Positions 42,562-51,498 of a DNA stretch of 64,000 nt are shown one piece after another (the stretch's first letter is position 1; every line of letters begins with the position of its first letter). The DNA lies in assembly GCA_965228045.1 (NCBI GenBank), contig OZ245789.1, forward strand, positions 1,054,001-1,118,000, read 5' to 3'. This DNA comes from JANQEU01 sp965228045. GTDB taxonomy: Bacteria; Bacteroidota; Bacteroidia; Cytophagales; Cyclobacteriaceae. The translations under genes were made by a program, and so were the position numbers. The notes beneath the pieces are model-generated. The model was not told where the DNA came from. It was given only the letters and a program-made list of their open reading frames with translations, and made no database searches.

Positions 42562-42744
42562 TCAGGCACCGAGGGCTTTAAGTGCCTCATAAATAAGAAA
42601 TGCCGGCCAAAATATGGCTTTGATAAATCCGAGTACACCCATCCAGAAGCCAGCTGCGGTAGAAATGTAATAAATAACAGCTCCTAAAAACCCCATTCCA
42701 TAGACCGCTCCTGAAGCACCTGGATTTCCACTATAGTTTTTCAT
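42562..42744 (-). CDS. Small two-helix membrane protein
   Basis: 60 residues from ATG 42744 (MKNYSGNPGASGAVYGMGFL); the upstream frame to 42762 adds six unlikely residues. Two hydrophobic segments, LGAVIYYISTAAGFWMGVLG and IKAIFWPAFLIYEALKAL. Resembles small Gly-rich inner-membrane proteins annotated only as hypothetical. Sits upstream of the Anbu operon with about 170 nt between, probably its own transcript. Confidence 0.6.
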   Translation of the reverse strand: MKNYSGNPGASGAVYGMGFLGAVIYYISTAAGFWMGVLGFIKAIFWPAFLIYEALKALGA

Positions 42745-42808
42745 GATGATGAATTTTAACAATCACAAGTTCGGTACTACAGGGCAGTCCTGGAATGACA
42801 ATAGTCAA

Positions 42809-42841
42809 CTTTCAGATTGATTCTTTGAAGCAATCTGAAAG
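42809..42841 (-). terminator. Hairpin downstream of the outer-membrane transporter gene
   Basis: An 11-bp perfect stem (42809-42819 with 42831-42841), 15 nt after the stop on the minus strand. The usual T run is missing, so termination is plausible but not certain. Confidence 0.4.
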
Positions 42842-42855
42842 CTGGTATTAGTATT

Positions 42856-44010
42856 TTAATTCAAGTCAATCGGAGTAGCACCGGAATCTATTTGGACAGA
42901 AGTCTTCTTACCAAACCTCCAGGAAAAGCCAACATTGATGAGGTAATCCGCAAAGGCGGCATCTCCATGTCTACCATTTTCCTTGTCCGAGAAATTCTTG
43001 GTCCTGTTACGTTCCACGGCAATCGGCACAGTTAGATTGAGTGCCACGTTTCTTAGGGCATAACTTACTCCTGGCTCGGCCGAGATCACATAACCTGGTC
43101 TTCTGAATCCTTCATCACCTCCAATGAGATCACTCGATGGGATACCTTCCGCCCGCATACCTCCGTAAAAAAACAAACCATGAACAGGGGCCATAACCAA
43201 AGCTCCAAGTCGCGCCGCATACTGATCCGGAACGCTCAATTCGGAGTTTCCGAATGTGTTAGTCGTTCTGTACTTCTCCCGGGGATTTATGAGATAATAT
43301 AGATTTCCCGTAAGCGTGATGTTATCACTTAGGGAAGTAAATCCCTGCATCTCAATTGTGGCGCCGGTTCCACCATCACCTGGCTGTATGGATTGATCTA
43401 CACCCGCGGTGATGATCTCATTGCCACTGGCTCCTTTATTGTGGAACTCTCCCTGAGCACGGTAATCACCTGTTGGAAATTTCATTCCAAGTGAAATAGA
43501 CAAATTTGACCCGGGATTACTTTCAGGATTTAATAACCAGTAACTGAATCCAACACGGATATCACCCAATCCTGAGCTGGAGGTTGCATGTCTGTCACCT
43601 TCTCTGAATTCATTTTCAGGAGTGTCAGGATCGTCTTCCCGTGGATTTCCACCGTGCTCGTACATGGAAGTACGATTGTGATACACGAATGGTAGTGCCA
43701 GGTTAACACTGAATCGATCCGTAATACCGTAGTTCAAAAGGACGTCTGAGAAAAAGGAGTCATTGATCACCTCAGAGCCTTCCTCCACGCGGTACGTTTC
43801 CTCGTGCGTACCTCGAAAGTGTCTGAAAGAATGAAAATATCTGAAGTTCGTTCCTACCTGGAATTCACCTTTTTGCAGGAATGCACCGCCTCCTACATTG
43901 GCTCCGCAGCCGGATCTTATGGCTACACAGCCTTGCGCATTTGTATTTGTTGTAAGTAGTATCGTCATTGCCAATCCAAGGATTGAGCTAAATAGTAATC
44001 TTAGTTTCAT
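42856..44010 (-). CDS. Outer-membrane barrel of the phenol MetA / transporter type
   Basis: 384 residues with signal peptide (MKLRLLFSSILGLAMTILLT...NAQ). The mature protein is a long barrel: GEFQVGTNFRYFHSFRHFRG, DVLLNYGITDRFSVNLALPF, GLGDIRVGFSYWLL, LSISLGMKFPTGDYR and C-terminal INVGFSWRFG are typical of the Phenol_MetA_deg / transporter family in Bacteroidota. Residues 27-39 hold two Cys (QGCVAIRSGCG), possibly a disulfide. Probable operon order: the unknown membrane protein gene lies 102 nt upstream on the same strand. Substrate unknown. Confidence 0.72.
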   Translation of the reverse strand: MKLRLLFSSILGLAMTILLTTNTNAQGCVAIRSGCGANVGGGAFLQKGEFQVGTNFRYFHSFRHFRGTHEETYRVEEGSEVINDSFFSDVLLNYGITDRFSVNLALPFVYHNRTSMYEHGGNPREDDPDTPENEFREGDRHATSSSGLGDIRVGFSYWLLNPESNPGSNLSISLGMKFPTGDYRAQGEFHNKGASGNEIITAGVDQSIQPGDGGTGATIEMQGFTSLSDNITLTGNLYYLINPREKYRTTNTFGNSELSVPDQYAARLGALVMAPVHGLFFYGGMRAEGIPSSDLIGGDEGFRRPGYVISAEPGVSYALRNVALNLTVPIAVERNRTKNFSDKENGRHGDAAFADYLINVGFSWRFGKKTSVQIDSGATPIDLN

Positions 44011-44112
44011 CTGATTTAAGTATTGTACAGGAAGATGTGTCTTTGTAAAGACGGACCTTTCCCGTGGTTAAAAAAATAGAATATTTGGCCTTGTCACAGG
44101 CCGGAAGTCAGA

Positions 44113-44643
44113 TCAAACTAATTGTGGTGGAGGGGATTCGATGTCCAGTTTCAAAGATGAGTAAACTGAAAGGCCAGGTGAGAAGAATTCACTTGGTATG
44201 TCAATGTTGAGAGCATTGAATTCGAATCTTTTATGCGCCCAGTAGTCCTTGACGATAAACGAAAACAATGTGTTGGTAGACTTTTCGGTTTGGTTGTTTG
44301 CAGCACTGTTTTGGACCCAGTCATCCACGGATTGATGCAGTTTGTCAGTGAGCGCATCATGGACCACTATGAAGTGAATAGTGTCGCGGGCATACCGTTG
44401 CTTTACGATTCTGTAGTTAATTCCTTCAAAATTGATGGAGCCATCGGCAATTTGGAACTCATCCTGATCTTGCCAGTAAGGCAATGCGAGGGGAATTGAG
44501 ATCTCTTTCTGTGGACCAGAGAACTCCACGCTGCTCTTCCAATAGGAGTCAATGGACCTGGATCCGATCCAATACAGACCTACGAATCCCAGGTGGTATC
44601 CCAGGAAGATCAAAAGAAACAGATATGAAAGTCCTCTTCTCAT
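44113..44643 (-). CDS. Single-pass membrane protein of unknown function
   Basis: 176 residues: N-terminal transmembrane segment (YLFLLIFLGYHLGFVGLYWI), then a predicted extracytoplasmic beta-rich domain (ISIPLALPYWQDQDEFQIAD, INYRIVKQRYARDTIHFIVV) and a Pro-rich end (ESPPPQLV). I do not recognise the family. Same strand as, and 102 nt before, the barrel gene, so the two may act together at the envelope. Confidence 0.55.
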   Translation of the reverse strand: MRRGLSYLFLLIFLGYHLGFVGLYWIGSRSIDSYWKSSVEFSGPQKEISIPLALPYWQDQDEFQIADGSINFEGINYRIVKQRYARDTIHFIVVHDALTDKLHQSVDDWVQNSAANNQTEKSTNTLFSFIVKDYWAHKRFEFNALNIDIPSEFFSPGLSVYSSLKLDIESPPPQLV

Positions 44644-44756
44644 CCGAAATTAATGGCCATAAAGGTATTGAAATTTTACATTTCCGAACATTTAGGAATG
44701 ATTCTGACATATTTACCCTTATTATTTGACCGGAAATACCATGCCGGAGGGCCTGA

Positions 44757-46547
44757 TCATTCAAATTTTGCCAGGAAGGCGTGCAGATCATCTTCTTCCG
44801 CCAGGTTCAGCTTACGTTTCAATCTGTACTTGGCCATTCGGATACTTTTGAGTTCAATAAACAGGATCGAGGCCATCTCACGGTTGGTAAGGTTTAGTTT
44901 TATCAATGCTGCCAATCGTCTGTCACCCAGGGCAAGGTTTGGGTATTTGTTAAAAAGACGTTCACTGAATTTTGGGTGAACCTGGCTGAAATATTCATTG
45001 AAATTATCCCAGTCCTTATCTATGGATTTTTTGGAGTTGATGATATTCAGGATTTTCTGATAGTTGGGTTCGCCCCGTACCTTCATTTTTTTGATTTCCT
45101 CTTCGATTTCAGTGAAGCTGTTGTTTCTGTAGACCATATTTAGGGTATGCCCGGAAAGTTTATGCTGGTTGACTTCAAGTTTTCTTTTCAGTCTGGATTC
45201 CCGTAGCATTTGCCTGTTTCGGTAAACCAGGAAAATGAGTGTGAGGATCACAAGGGCCGAAGAAAACATCCAAATTGTCAACTTATTTCGAAGCCCGGCT
45301 TCTATGTTTTCAAACTTTAGTTGGTCTATTTGTTTTTGTTTTTCCAGGTTTTCGATTTGAGAATACAGCTTTGTGAAAGTTCTCTGATTATCCTTATTGA
45401 ATAATGAATCTTTCAAAACAAGATGTTGGTTCAGGTATTTCAGGGAAGAATCTGCCTGATTTTTTGATTGATAAGCATGTGAAAGGATTAGAGTCAGATC
45501 TGACGAGTATCTTAAGTTCTGGTATTTGGAGCTGGATTCAAGGGCTCTTTTGGCATAATGGATTGCACTATCATACTCGCTTCTCCTCAATTTGATTTGG
45601 GCATTTAAAAGATGAAATTTTTCCCTCATGTCTGTTATTCCAACACTGTCAGCAATTTCAAGAGCCTCATTCATGTAGGAAAGGGCTAGCCCAAACTGCT
45701 CTTCTAAAATGTACAATTCTGCCAGGTTACTGATTGAAATTACAATTGAATTGCTGGCTCCAATGGTTTTCGCCGTTTCAAGAGATCTTTGAGTATAATA
45801 TATGGCTGAATCCACCACATTTAAATTCAGATAGAAATTCCCAAGATTATTGTTTTTGGCAATGATGCCTGCCGTATTTCCCGTTTGCTCGTCAATTCTA
45901 ACTCCTTCCAAAGTCATCTGAATTGCCTTTTCAATGAGCCCCATGTTTTTATAAGTAACCGCTATGTTATTCACCACCTGACTTCTTATTCTCTCTTCCA
46001 AATCAGGAATTTGATAGAGGTGAGTCCAATAATCCAATGCGGCTACATATTCACCTCTTATGGCTTTGTTAGTAGCGATCATATTAATGATAGCGTAGAC
46101 ACCCGAACTATCTCCTGCTTCTCTGTCCAGTGCAATGGCCTCCTCTAAATATTGGTTACTTAGCTCCCACTCTCTTTTGCTACGGTAAACTCCACCTATG
46201 GCCTTTGGAACAAGGGAGTACCGAGACTCTATCTTATCACCGAAATAGTCGTTTTCGACATAGAGCTCTTTTGCCTTTTCAAGAAAGTATAGGGCTGAGT
46301 CAAGCTTGTAATGTTTGGAGTACTTAGTTCCTGTCAATGCCAGGGATCGGGCGATACCGGCTTTGTAATCCAAGCGGACACAAGCTTCATATAAATCCGG
46401 CAAAATCAATTCAACGCTATCAAGTTTTAGGTCGAAAATCAAGACTTCAACCTTTGAAAGCTTTTCATCAATTTCGGCTATTTCCAGGTTTTGAGCCGAC
46501 AGGTAAAATCCCGCAAATAATACAAGAATTAATAAGGAAGAACGCAT
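44757..46547 (-). CDS. TPR membrane regulator with C-terminal HTH
   Basis: 596 residues. Signal peptide (MRSSLLILVLFAGFYLSAQN), about eight TPR-like repeats (ALDYWTHLYQIP, AIYYTQRSLETAKTIG, ALSYMNEALEIADSVG, AIHYAKRALESSSKYQ), a transmembrane helix (LTIWMFSSALVILTLIFLVY), a coiled coil, and a C-terminal LuxR-like HTH (ALIKLNLTNREMASILFIE). The repeats would sense a periplasmic signal while the HTH stays cytoplasmic. Common in Bacteroidota; target genes unknown. Monocistronic. Confidence 0.82.
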   Translation of the reverse strand: MRSSLLILVLFAGFYLSAQNLEIAEIDEKLSKVEVLIFDLKLDSVELILPDLYEACVRLDYKAGIARSLALTGTKYSKHYKLDSALYFLEKAKELYVENDYFGDKIESRYSLVPKAIGGVYRSKREWELSNQYLEEAIALDREAGDSSGVYAIINMIATNKAIRGEYVAALDYWTHLYQIPDLEERIRSQVVNNIAVTYKNMGLIEKAIQMTLEGVRIDEQTGNTAGIIAKNNNLGNFYLNLNVVDSAIYYTQRSLETAKTIGASNSIVISISNLAELYILEEQFGLALSYMNEALEIADSVGITDMREKFHLLNAQIKLRRSEYDSAIHYAKRALESSSKYQNLRYSSDLTLILSHAYQSKNQADSSLKYLNQHLVLKDSLFNKDNQRTFTKLYSQIENLEKQKQIDQLKFENIEAGLRNKLTIWMFSSALVILTLIFLVYRNRQMLRESRLKRKLEVNQHKLSGHTLNMVYRNNSFTEIEEEIKKMKVRGEPNYQKILNIINSKKSIDKDWDNFNEYFSQVHPKFSERLFNKYPNLALGDRRLAALIKLNLTNREMASILFIELKSIRMAKYRLKRKLNLAEEDDLHAFLAKFE

Positions 46548-46732
46548 GAGCTCAGCTGACCCTTGAATTTATAGGGGAAGATATAGCAAATGCTTATAAT
46601 ATCTAAATATTAGGAGAACAAGACATGAATGATTTGACTATATTTTTCCTGATTGATAATCAAAAGCCTGATCGATAATACCATTATGAGTGGTGAACAA
46701 TGAAAAAGTGACCCGGATTTAAAAACGAATAT

Positions 46733-47803
46733 CTATAGCTTTATTCCAAACCTGTCTCCAAGATGCCGCAGATCCTGAACAACGGGTTCCAGCAACGGGA
46801 TGCCATTTTTTAACCTTTCATCAGTGGTCAGTCTTTCCGGGTCTCCGGGGATCAGCACGGATTCCTGTCCCTCAATTGTTTGTGCACTTCTGAACCTCCT
46901 GATCCAGTTGTCCATATGATCCTTGAAGTCATCAGAAGACCGGAAAGCATCGATTCTCATCGCTCCAAAAAAATGACCAAGGCCTTCACCGACCGGATTT
47001 GGATCTGGTTCCAGAAAAGCTACAAAAGGGGGTACCCACGGTCCGTAATTCGCACCGGATAGCACTGCGGAGAAAATATCCACCACACTCCCCAGAATGT
47101 AGCCTTTGTGCGAACCATGCTCACGAGTTCCTCCCAGAGGCAAAAGCGCTCCGCCTTTTTGAACGCCTTTCGGGTCTGTCGTAGGTCGACCGTCTTCACC
47201 CTGGATCCAGCCCTTTGGAGCTTCTTCATTTTTTCTTTGCAAAATCTCCAATTTGCCATTAGCAGCGGTGGTAGTGGCCATATCCGCTACGAAAGGGGGC
47301 TCTTTTCCTGTAGGAATGGCCACTGATATTGGGTTAGTACCCAACAACCTTTCCTTGCTAAAAGTGGGTGCCACAAGTGGACTTGCGTTTGTCATCGACA
47401 GACCGATACAATCGTGCTCCAGGGCCATCATGGTATGATAACCTGCAATTCCATAATGGTTGGAGTTTTTCACACTGACCCATCCGGTCCCTACGTTTTT
47501 GGCTTTTTCTATTGCAATGTTCATTGCATGAGGTCCGGCTACAAGTCCAAGTGCTTTGTCAGCATCCAATACTCCGGTACTGGGGGTTTCGTGTACCAGT
47601 TTCATTTCCGGTTTAGCATTTATGCGTCCCTTTTCATGAAGGCGGACATAGCCTGTTAGGCGTGCGACGCCATGCGAATCAACTCCACGGATATCGGCAC
47701 TAAGCAATACATCTGCAGCTTGTTGTGCGTGTGGTTCTGAACACCCTATGGCCATTAATATCGCTTTGCTGAATACGTGCAACCTATCGTAGGAAAGGAT
47801 CAT
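46733..47803 (-). CDS. Malate/lactate dehydrogenase family oxidoreductase (Ldh_2 type)
   Basis: 356 residues, NAD(P)-dependent dehydrogenase of the YlbC/YiaK/MDH type-2 family, unrelated to the Rossmann LDHs. Typical segments: LSADIRGVDSHGVARLTGYV, VKNSNHYGIAGYHTMMA, MTNASPLVAPT, LGTNPISVAIP and GSHKGYILG. Substrates in the family include malate, sulfolactate and 2,3-diketogulonate; none can be chosen here. Its start overlaps the preceding stop by 1 nt (TAATG). Confidence 0.9.
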   Translation of the reverse strand: MILSYDRLHVFSKAILMAIGCSEPHAQQAADVLLSADIRGVDSHGVARLTGYVRLHEKGRINAKPEMKLVHETPSTGVLDADKALGLVAGPHAMNIAIEKAKNVGTGWVSVKNSNHYGIAGYHTMMALEHDCIGLSMTNASPLVAPTFSKERLLGTNPISVAIPTGKEPPFVADMATTTAANGKLEILQRKNEEAPKGWIQGEDGRPTTDPKGVQKGGALLPLGGTREHGSHKGYILGSVVDIFSAVLSGANYGPWVPPFVAFLEPDPNPVGEGLGHFFGAMRIDAFRSSDDFKDHMDNWIRRFRSAQTIEGQESVLIPGDPERLTTDERLKNGIPLLEPVVQDLRHLGDRFGIKL

Positions 47804-48756
47804 TATACGTTTGGCTTTAGCTTGTTACTCTCTTTTAGCGAATCAATTGTTTTTAGTAGCACACCTTCCTTCAGCGCATAAGCTGAGATCCTTAGGTTAT
47901 TGATTTCACACTTTTCAATGACAAACTTAAGAAGTTCCAAAGCCACTACGATCAACTCCACTCTCATCTCAATCATGCCAGGTATTGCCAGACGTTCTTC
48001 CCGATTACTCCGCATGATCTCGTCGTAGATTATCTGGAAATCATCCAGGTCAAATGGGAATTCCGTACTTCCTGGCGTTATCGCAATTCCTCGTTTTTTC
48101 CTGTAGATGTCACTCAGAGTATCAAATGTACCCGAAGAGCCTATTAGGGTTCCGGGTTTATGAACTTTAACTGCCTCGAACAATTCAGATAGATTTGTTT
48201 GCAGATAGTTCTGAAGCGACTGCAACTCATTACTGGAAATAGGATCATTTTTGTGAAACATATCCAGCATCCTTTGACCGCCAATTTCAAAGCTTTTGAG
48301 CCAAAATATCTCTTGATCCGAACCAATGATGAACTCAATGCTCCCACCACCTATGTCCATGATCAATGCCGGGTCATCTCCAATAGGAAGTGCTTTTCGC
48401 ACTCCATAGTAGATATTCCTTGCTTCTTCCTCCCCGGAAATAATTCTTACCTCGATGCCGGTTTTAATACGTATTGCTTCACAAAGCTCTTTACCATTGG
48501 TCGCACTGCGAATGGCGCTCGTAGCTGTTGCAAACACATCTTCAATAATATGCTGATCCATGACTTCCCTGAAATGGATCATTGCGTTAAGCGCCCGATC
48601 AGCTGCTTCTGCTGTTATCTTGCCGTCATTAATGCCGCCCTTACCGATTTTCACCGATTGCCTCTCCCGATGTATTACACGGAAATCATCATACCAGACC
48701 TCTACGATGAGCAGGTGGAAGGTATTGGTTCCCATATCTATGACTGCGACATTCAT
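47803..48756 (-). CDS. Exopolyphosphatase / Ppx-GppA family phosphatase
   Basis: Start at ATG 48756 (MNVAVIDMGTNTFHLLIVEV); the frame extends to 48792 without support. ASKHA fold with phosphate loops IDMGTNTFHL and IMDIGGGSIEFII, and ISGEEEARNIYYGV. 317 residues, so only the N-terminal Ppx/GppA domains; the C-terminal HD domain of E. coli Ppx is missing, as in other short family members. Hydrolyses polyphosphate or pppGpp. Coupled to the Ldh_2 gene by a TAATG overlap. Confidence 0.9.
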   Translation of the reverse strand: MNVAVIDMGTNTFHLLIVEVWYDDFRVIHRERQSVKIGKGGINDGKITAEAADRALNAMIHFREVMDQHIIEDVFATATSAIRSATNGKELCEAIRIKTGIEVRIISGEEEARNIYYGVRKALPIGDDPALIMDIGGGSIEFIIGSDQEIFWLKSFEIGGQRMLDMFHKNDPISSNELQSLQNYLQTNLSELFEAVKVHKPGTLIGSSGTFDTLSDIYRKKRGIAITPGSTEFPFDLDDFQIIYDEIMRSNREERLAIPGMIEMRVELIVVALELLKFVIEKCEINNLRISAYALKEGVLLKTIDSLKESNKLKPNV

Positions 48757-48880
48757 ATTACTCCAAAATCGCCCGCAAGATATGAAGTCCATGCCTCAAC
48801 TGTAATAACCCCTTAGAATTTTTGAAAGGACTTTGGATAATTATCAGCATGAGATTAAACCGAAATGCACTGATAAAAAC

Positions 48881-48910
48881 TTTACAGATCGAAAGCTATT
48901 GATAGCTTTG
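48881..48910 (+). promoter_or_regulatory. Probable promoter of the SDR gene
   Basis: TTTA at 48881-48884 and TAGCTTTG at 48903-48910 are 18 nt apart, a good Bacteroidota -33/-7 pair, 29 nt before the ATG. Confidence 0.45.
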
Positions 48911-48939
48911 CGATCAAAACCAGATTCAAATTCACATCT

Positions 48940-49635
48940 ATGACCAAGGTGGCAATTGTAACAGCAGCGAGCAAAGGAATGGGCAAGGCATGCGCAATGA
49001 AGCTTGCTGATGCAGGTTACAAGCTTGTGATAATGTCAAGGTCAAAGGAGATTTTCGAAGTTGCTGATTTGCTCAATGCCAGACCGTTACAGGGCTCCGT
49101 CAATAATCTGGAAGACATCGAACGTGTGATAGGTCTTGCATACGAAAAATACGGCAGAATTGATGTGGTGGTCAACAATACCGGACATCCTCCAAAAGGA
49201 CCTTTGCTGGACCTGACGGACAAAGATTGGAGAGATGGAATGGAGCTAGTGCTGATGAACGTGATTAGGTTTTCGAAAGGAGTGGCACAAATCATGAAAA
49301 AGACAGGAGGGTCCATTGTGAATCTTTCTACATTTAGCGCAAAAGAACCTTCACTGGACTTCCCTGTCTCCAGTGTAATGAGAAGCGCTTTAAGTGCGTA
49401 TACCAAACTATTTTCCAGGGAATTTGGGGGAAATAACATAAGGATGAACAATATTCTCCCTGGTTACATTGACAGCTACAAAGCTGATGAAGAAACCATC
49501 AATCAAATTCCGTTGTTGCGACAAGGAACCCCCGAAGAGGTAGCGGAGTTGGCATTGTTTCTGGCATCTGAAAAATCATCATATATTACAGGACAAGACT
49601 TCCTCATCGATGGGGGGCTCACGCAATCAATTTAA
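48940..49635 (+). CDS. SDR-fold oxidoreductase-like protein lacking the Tyr-Lys catalytic pair
   Basis: 231 residues of the short-chain dehydrogenase fold. The nucleotide loop is AASKGMGKA, the NNAG equivalent is NNTGHPP, and IVNLSTF carries the Ser. Where FabG-type enzymes have YSASK, this protein reads SSVMR (Ser144 to Arg148), so both catalytic Tyr and Lys are replaced; I checked the codons at 49369-49383. The C-terminal ITGQDFLIDGG is normal. Either an inactive or a differently acting homologue. It lies 8 nt before the M42 peptidase gene in an apparent operon. Confidence 0.88.
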   Translation: MTKVAIVTAASKGMGKACAMKLADAGYKLVIMSRSKEIFEVADLLNARPLQGSVNNLEDIERVIGLAYEKYGRIDVVVNNTGHPPKGPLLDLTDKDWRDGMELVLMNVIRFSKGVAQIMKKTGGSIVNLSTFSAKEPSLDFPVSSVMRSALSAYTKLFSREFGGNNIRMNNILPGYIDSYKADEETINQIPLLRQGTPEEVAELALFLASEKSSYITGQDFLIDGGLTQSI

Positions 49636-49643
49636 TTTTTGAA

Positions 49644-50711
49644 ATGGATAAACAAAGCAGAGATTTTCTTTTTAACTACCTAAATAATCCATCTCCTACT
49701 GGCTTTGAGGAGAGTGGACAACGAATTTGGCTTGATTACATTAAGCCTTATGTGGATGATTACATTTCCGATACCTACGGGTCCGTAGCAGGTGTAATTA
49801 ACCCGGAAGCAGATTACAAAGTCGTCATCGAGGCGCATGCCGATGAGATTAGCTGGTTTGTGAATTACATTGATGATAAGGGATATATATACGTTGTACG
49901 TAATGGAGGCTCCGACCACCAGATCGCTCCTTCCAAAAGGGTCAACATTCACACGAAAAATGGCGTACTAAAAGGCATTTTTGGATGGCCGGCGATCCAT
50001 GTCAGAAAGGAAAAGGAAGAAGCCCCTTCGCTGAAAAACATTTTCGTTGACGTAGGAGCATCCAGCAAAGACGAGGTGCTTAAGATGGGGATTCATCCTG
50101 GTACAGTTATGACTTTCGAGGATGAGCTTATAGAGCTGAATGAAAAGTACCTGGTGGGAAGAGCTCTGGACAACAGGATGGGCGGCTTTATGATAGCCGA
50201 AGTGGCGAGACGAATTAAGGAACAGAAAATCGAGCTCCCTTTCAGTTTATATATAGTGAATTCCGTACAGGAGGAAATAGGACTGAGGGGTGCCGAGATG
50301 ATTTCCAGAAGAATCAATCCTGATGTGGCGATCATTACAGATGTGACCCATGACACACAGTCACCCATGTATGACAAAAAAGTGAGTGGGGACATCACCA
50401 GTGGGAATGGACCTACTATTTCTTATGCACCTGCTGTGCAAAACAACGTAAGGGATCTATTGATTGAAGCTGCGGAGAAAAATAAAATTCCATTTCAGCG
50501 ATTGGCTGCTTCAAGAATAACAGGAACCGATACGGACGCTTTTGCTTATAGCTCGGATGGAGTAGCCTCAGCCTTGATATCACTCCCTTTGAAATACATG
50601 CATACAACAGTCGAAATGGTAGCAAAGGAGGATGTTGAGAATGTGATCAAGCTATTTTTAGAAAGCTTGAAAGCGATCAAAAGCGGACAGGATTTTAGAT
50701 ATATAAAGTAA
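49644..50711 (+). CDS. M42 family metallo-aminopeptidase
   Basis: 355 residues. Co-catalytic two-metal peptidase of the M42 (TET/glucanase-like) family: EAHADEI gives the first His and Asp, RALDNRMGGFM the bridging Asp, VQEEIGLRGAEM the general-base Glu and next ligand, and SDHQIAPSKR the substrate-domain start. A late His is in KYMHTTVEM. Such enzymes assemble into dodecamers and trim peptides in the cytosol. Convergent with the LytTR regulator. Confidence 0.93.
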   Translation: MDKQSRDFLFNYLNNPSPTGFEESGQRIWLDYIKPYVDDYISDTYGSVAGVINPEADYKVVIEAHADEISWFVNYIDDKGYIYVVRNGGSDHQIAPSKRVNIHTKNGVLKGIFGWPAIHVRKEKEEAPSLKNIFVDVGASSKDEVLKMGIHPGTVMTFEDELIELNEKYLVGRALDNRMGGFMIAEVARRIKEQKIELPFSLYIVNSVQEEIGLRGAEMISRRINPDVAIITDVTHDTQSPMYDKKVSGDITSGNGPTISYAPAVQNNVRDLLIEAAEKNKIPFQRLAASRITGTDTDAFAYSSDGVASALISLPLKYMHTTVEMVAKEDVENVIKLFLESLKAIKSGQDFRYIK

Positions 50712-50712
50712 A

Positions 50713-51495
50713 CTAGCCTATGTTTCCGCCGAACCAACTCTTAAAATCGGTTGCTTTTTCGGCGGAGACGATTATTTGTTCTTCATGAGGTACCAGAAGC
50801 TCCACGAGTAGCTTTCCTTTATGATACCTGTGCACGACAGCAATCTTTTCCAGATTCAGAATGTATTGCCTGTTGGCCCGATAAAATTGGTCCGGATTCA
50901 GCTGCTGCTGGATTTCATCCAATGTATTGTCCTGGATGTATTTTTTCCCCTGAATAGTTACCAGGTATACTACAGCATTGTGTGTATAGAAAAAGGCCAC
51001 TTCTTCGAGGGGAATGGCCAGTAGTTTATCTCCCATCTTCACCAGGAATCGGTTCTTGTAACTCCGGGACTGAAGCTGGATTTCCCTGATCACATTATGC
51101 AATTCGGGATTTCCATTTTGTTCGTTTGGAGCAAAGGATTCCTTTAGGTTCTTTAGTTTCTCCAGGGCACTTTTCAGGTCGTTTTTATCAATAGGCTTTA
51201 GTAAATAGTCGATGCTGTTGACTTTAAACGCTTTCAACATATACTCATCAAAAGCGGTGGTAAAAACAATCGGTGCTTTAATCTTCACGCTTTCGAAAAT
51301 GTCAAAACTCACCCCATCACTAAGTTGAATGTCCATGAAGATCAGGTCGGGTGAGATGCCTTGTCGAAACCATTCAATCGATTGATCCACGCTGTCAAAA
51401 ACTTCAAGAATCTCAATCTCGGGGTCGACTTCCTCCAATAGTTTTTGCAATCTTCTAAATGCTGGTGCCTCGTCCTCGATGATCACTACTTTCAT
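50713..51495 (-). CDS. LytTR family response regulator
   Basis: 260 residues: receiver domain (EDEAPAFRRLQKLLEE, phosphoacceptor Asp in LIFMDIQLSDG, KPIDK) followed by a LytTR DNA-binding domain (FFYTHNAVVYLVTIQGKKYI, FYRANRQYILNLEKI). Paired with the sensor kinase whose stop lies 3 nt upstream. Target genes may include the divergently placed TonB receptor. Confidence 0.95.
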   Translation of the reverse strand: MKVVIIEDEAPAFRRLQKLLEEVDPEIEILEVFDSVDQSIEWFRQGISPDLIFMDIQLSDGVSFDIFESVKIKAPIVFTTAFDEYMLKAFKVNSIDYLLKPIDKNDLKSALEKLKNLKESFAPNEQNGNPELHNVIREIQLQSRSYKNRFLVKMGDKLLAIPLEEVAFFYTHNAVVYLVTIQGKKYIQDNTLDEIQQQLNPDQFYRANRQYILNLEKIAVVHRYHKGKLLVELLVPHEEQIIVSAEKATDFKSWFGGNIG

Positions 51496-51498
51496 GAT

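Noticed and set aside
48199..48816. Open frame of about 200 codons on the plus strand over the Ppx/GppA gene
   Set aside because: Antisense to a well-conserved phosphatase; composition is unlike real proteins (rich in His, Cys, Pro).
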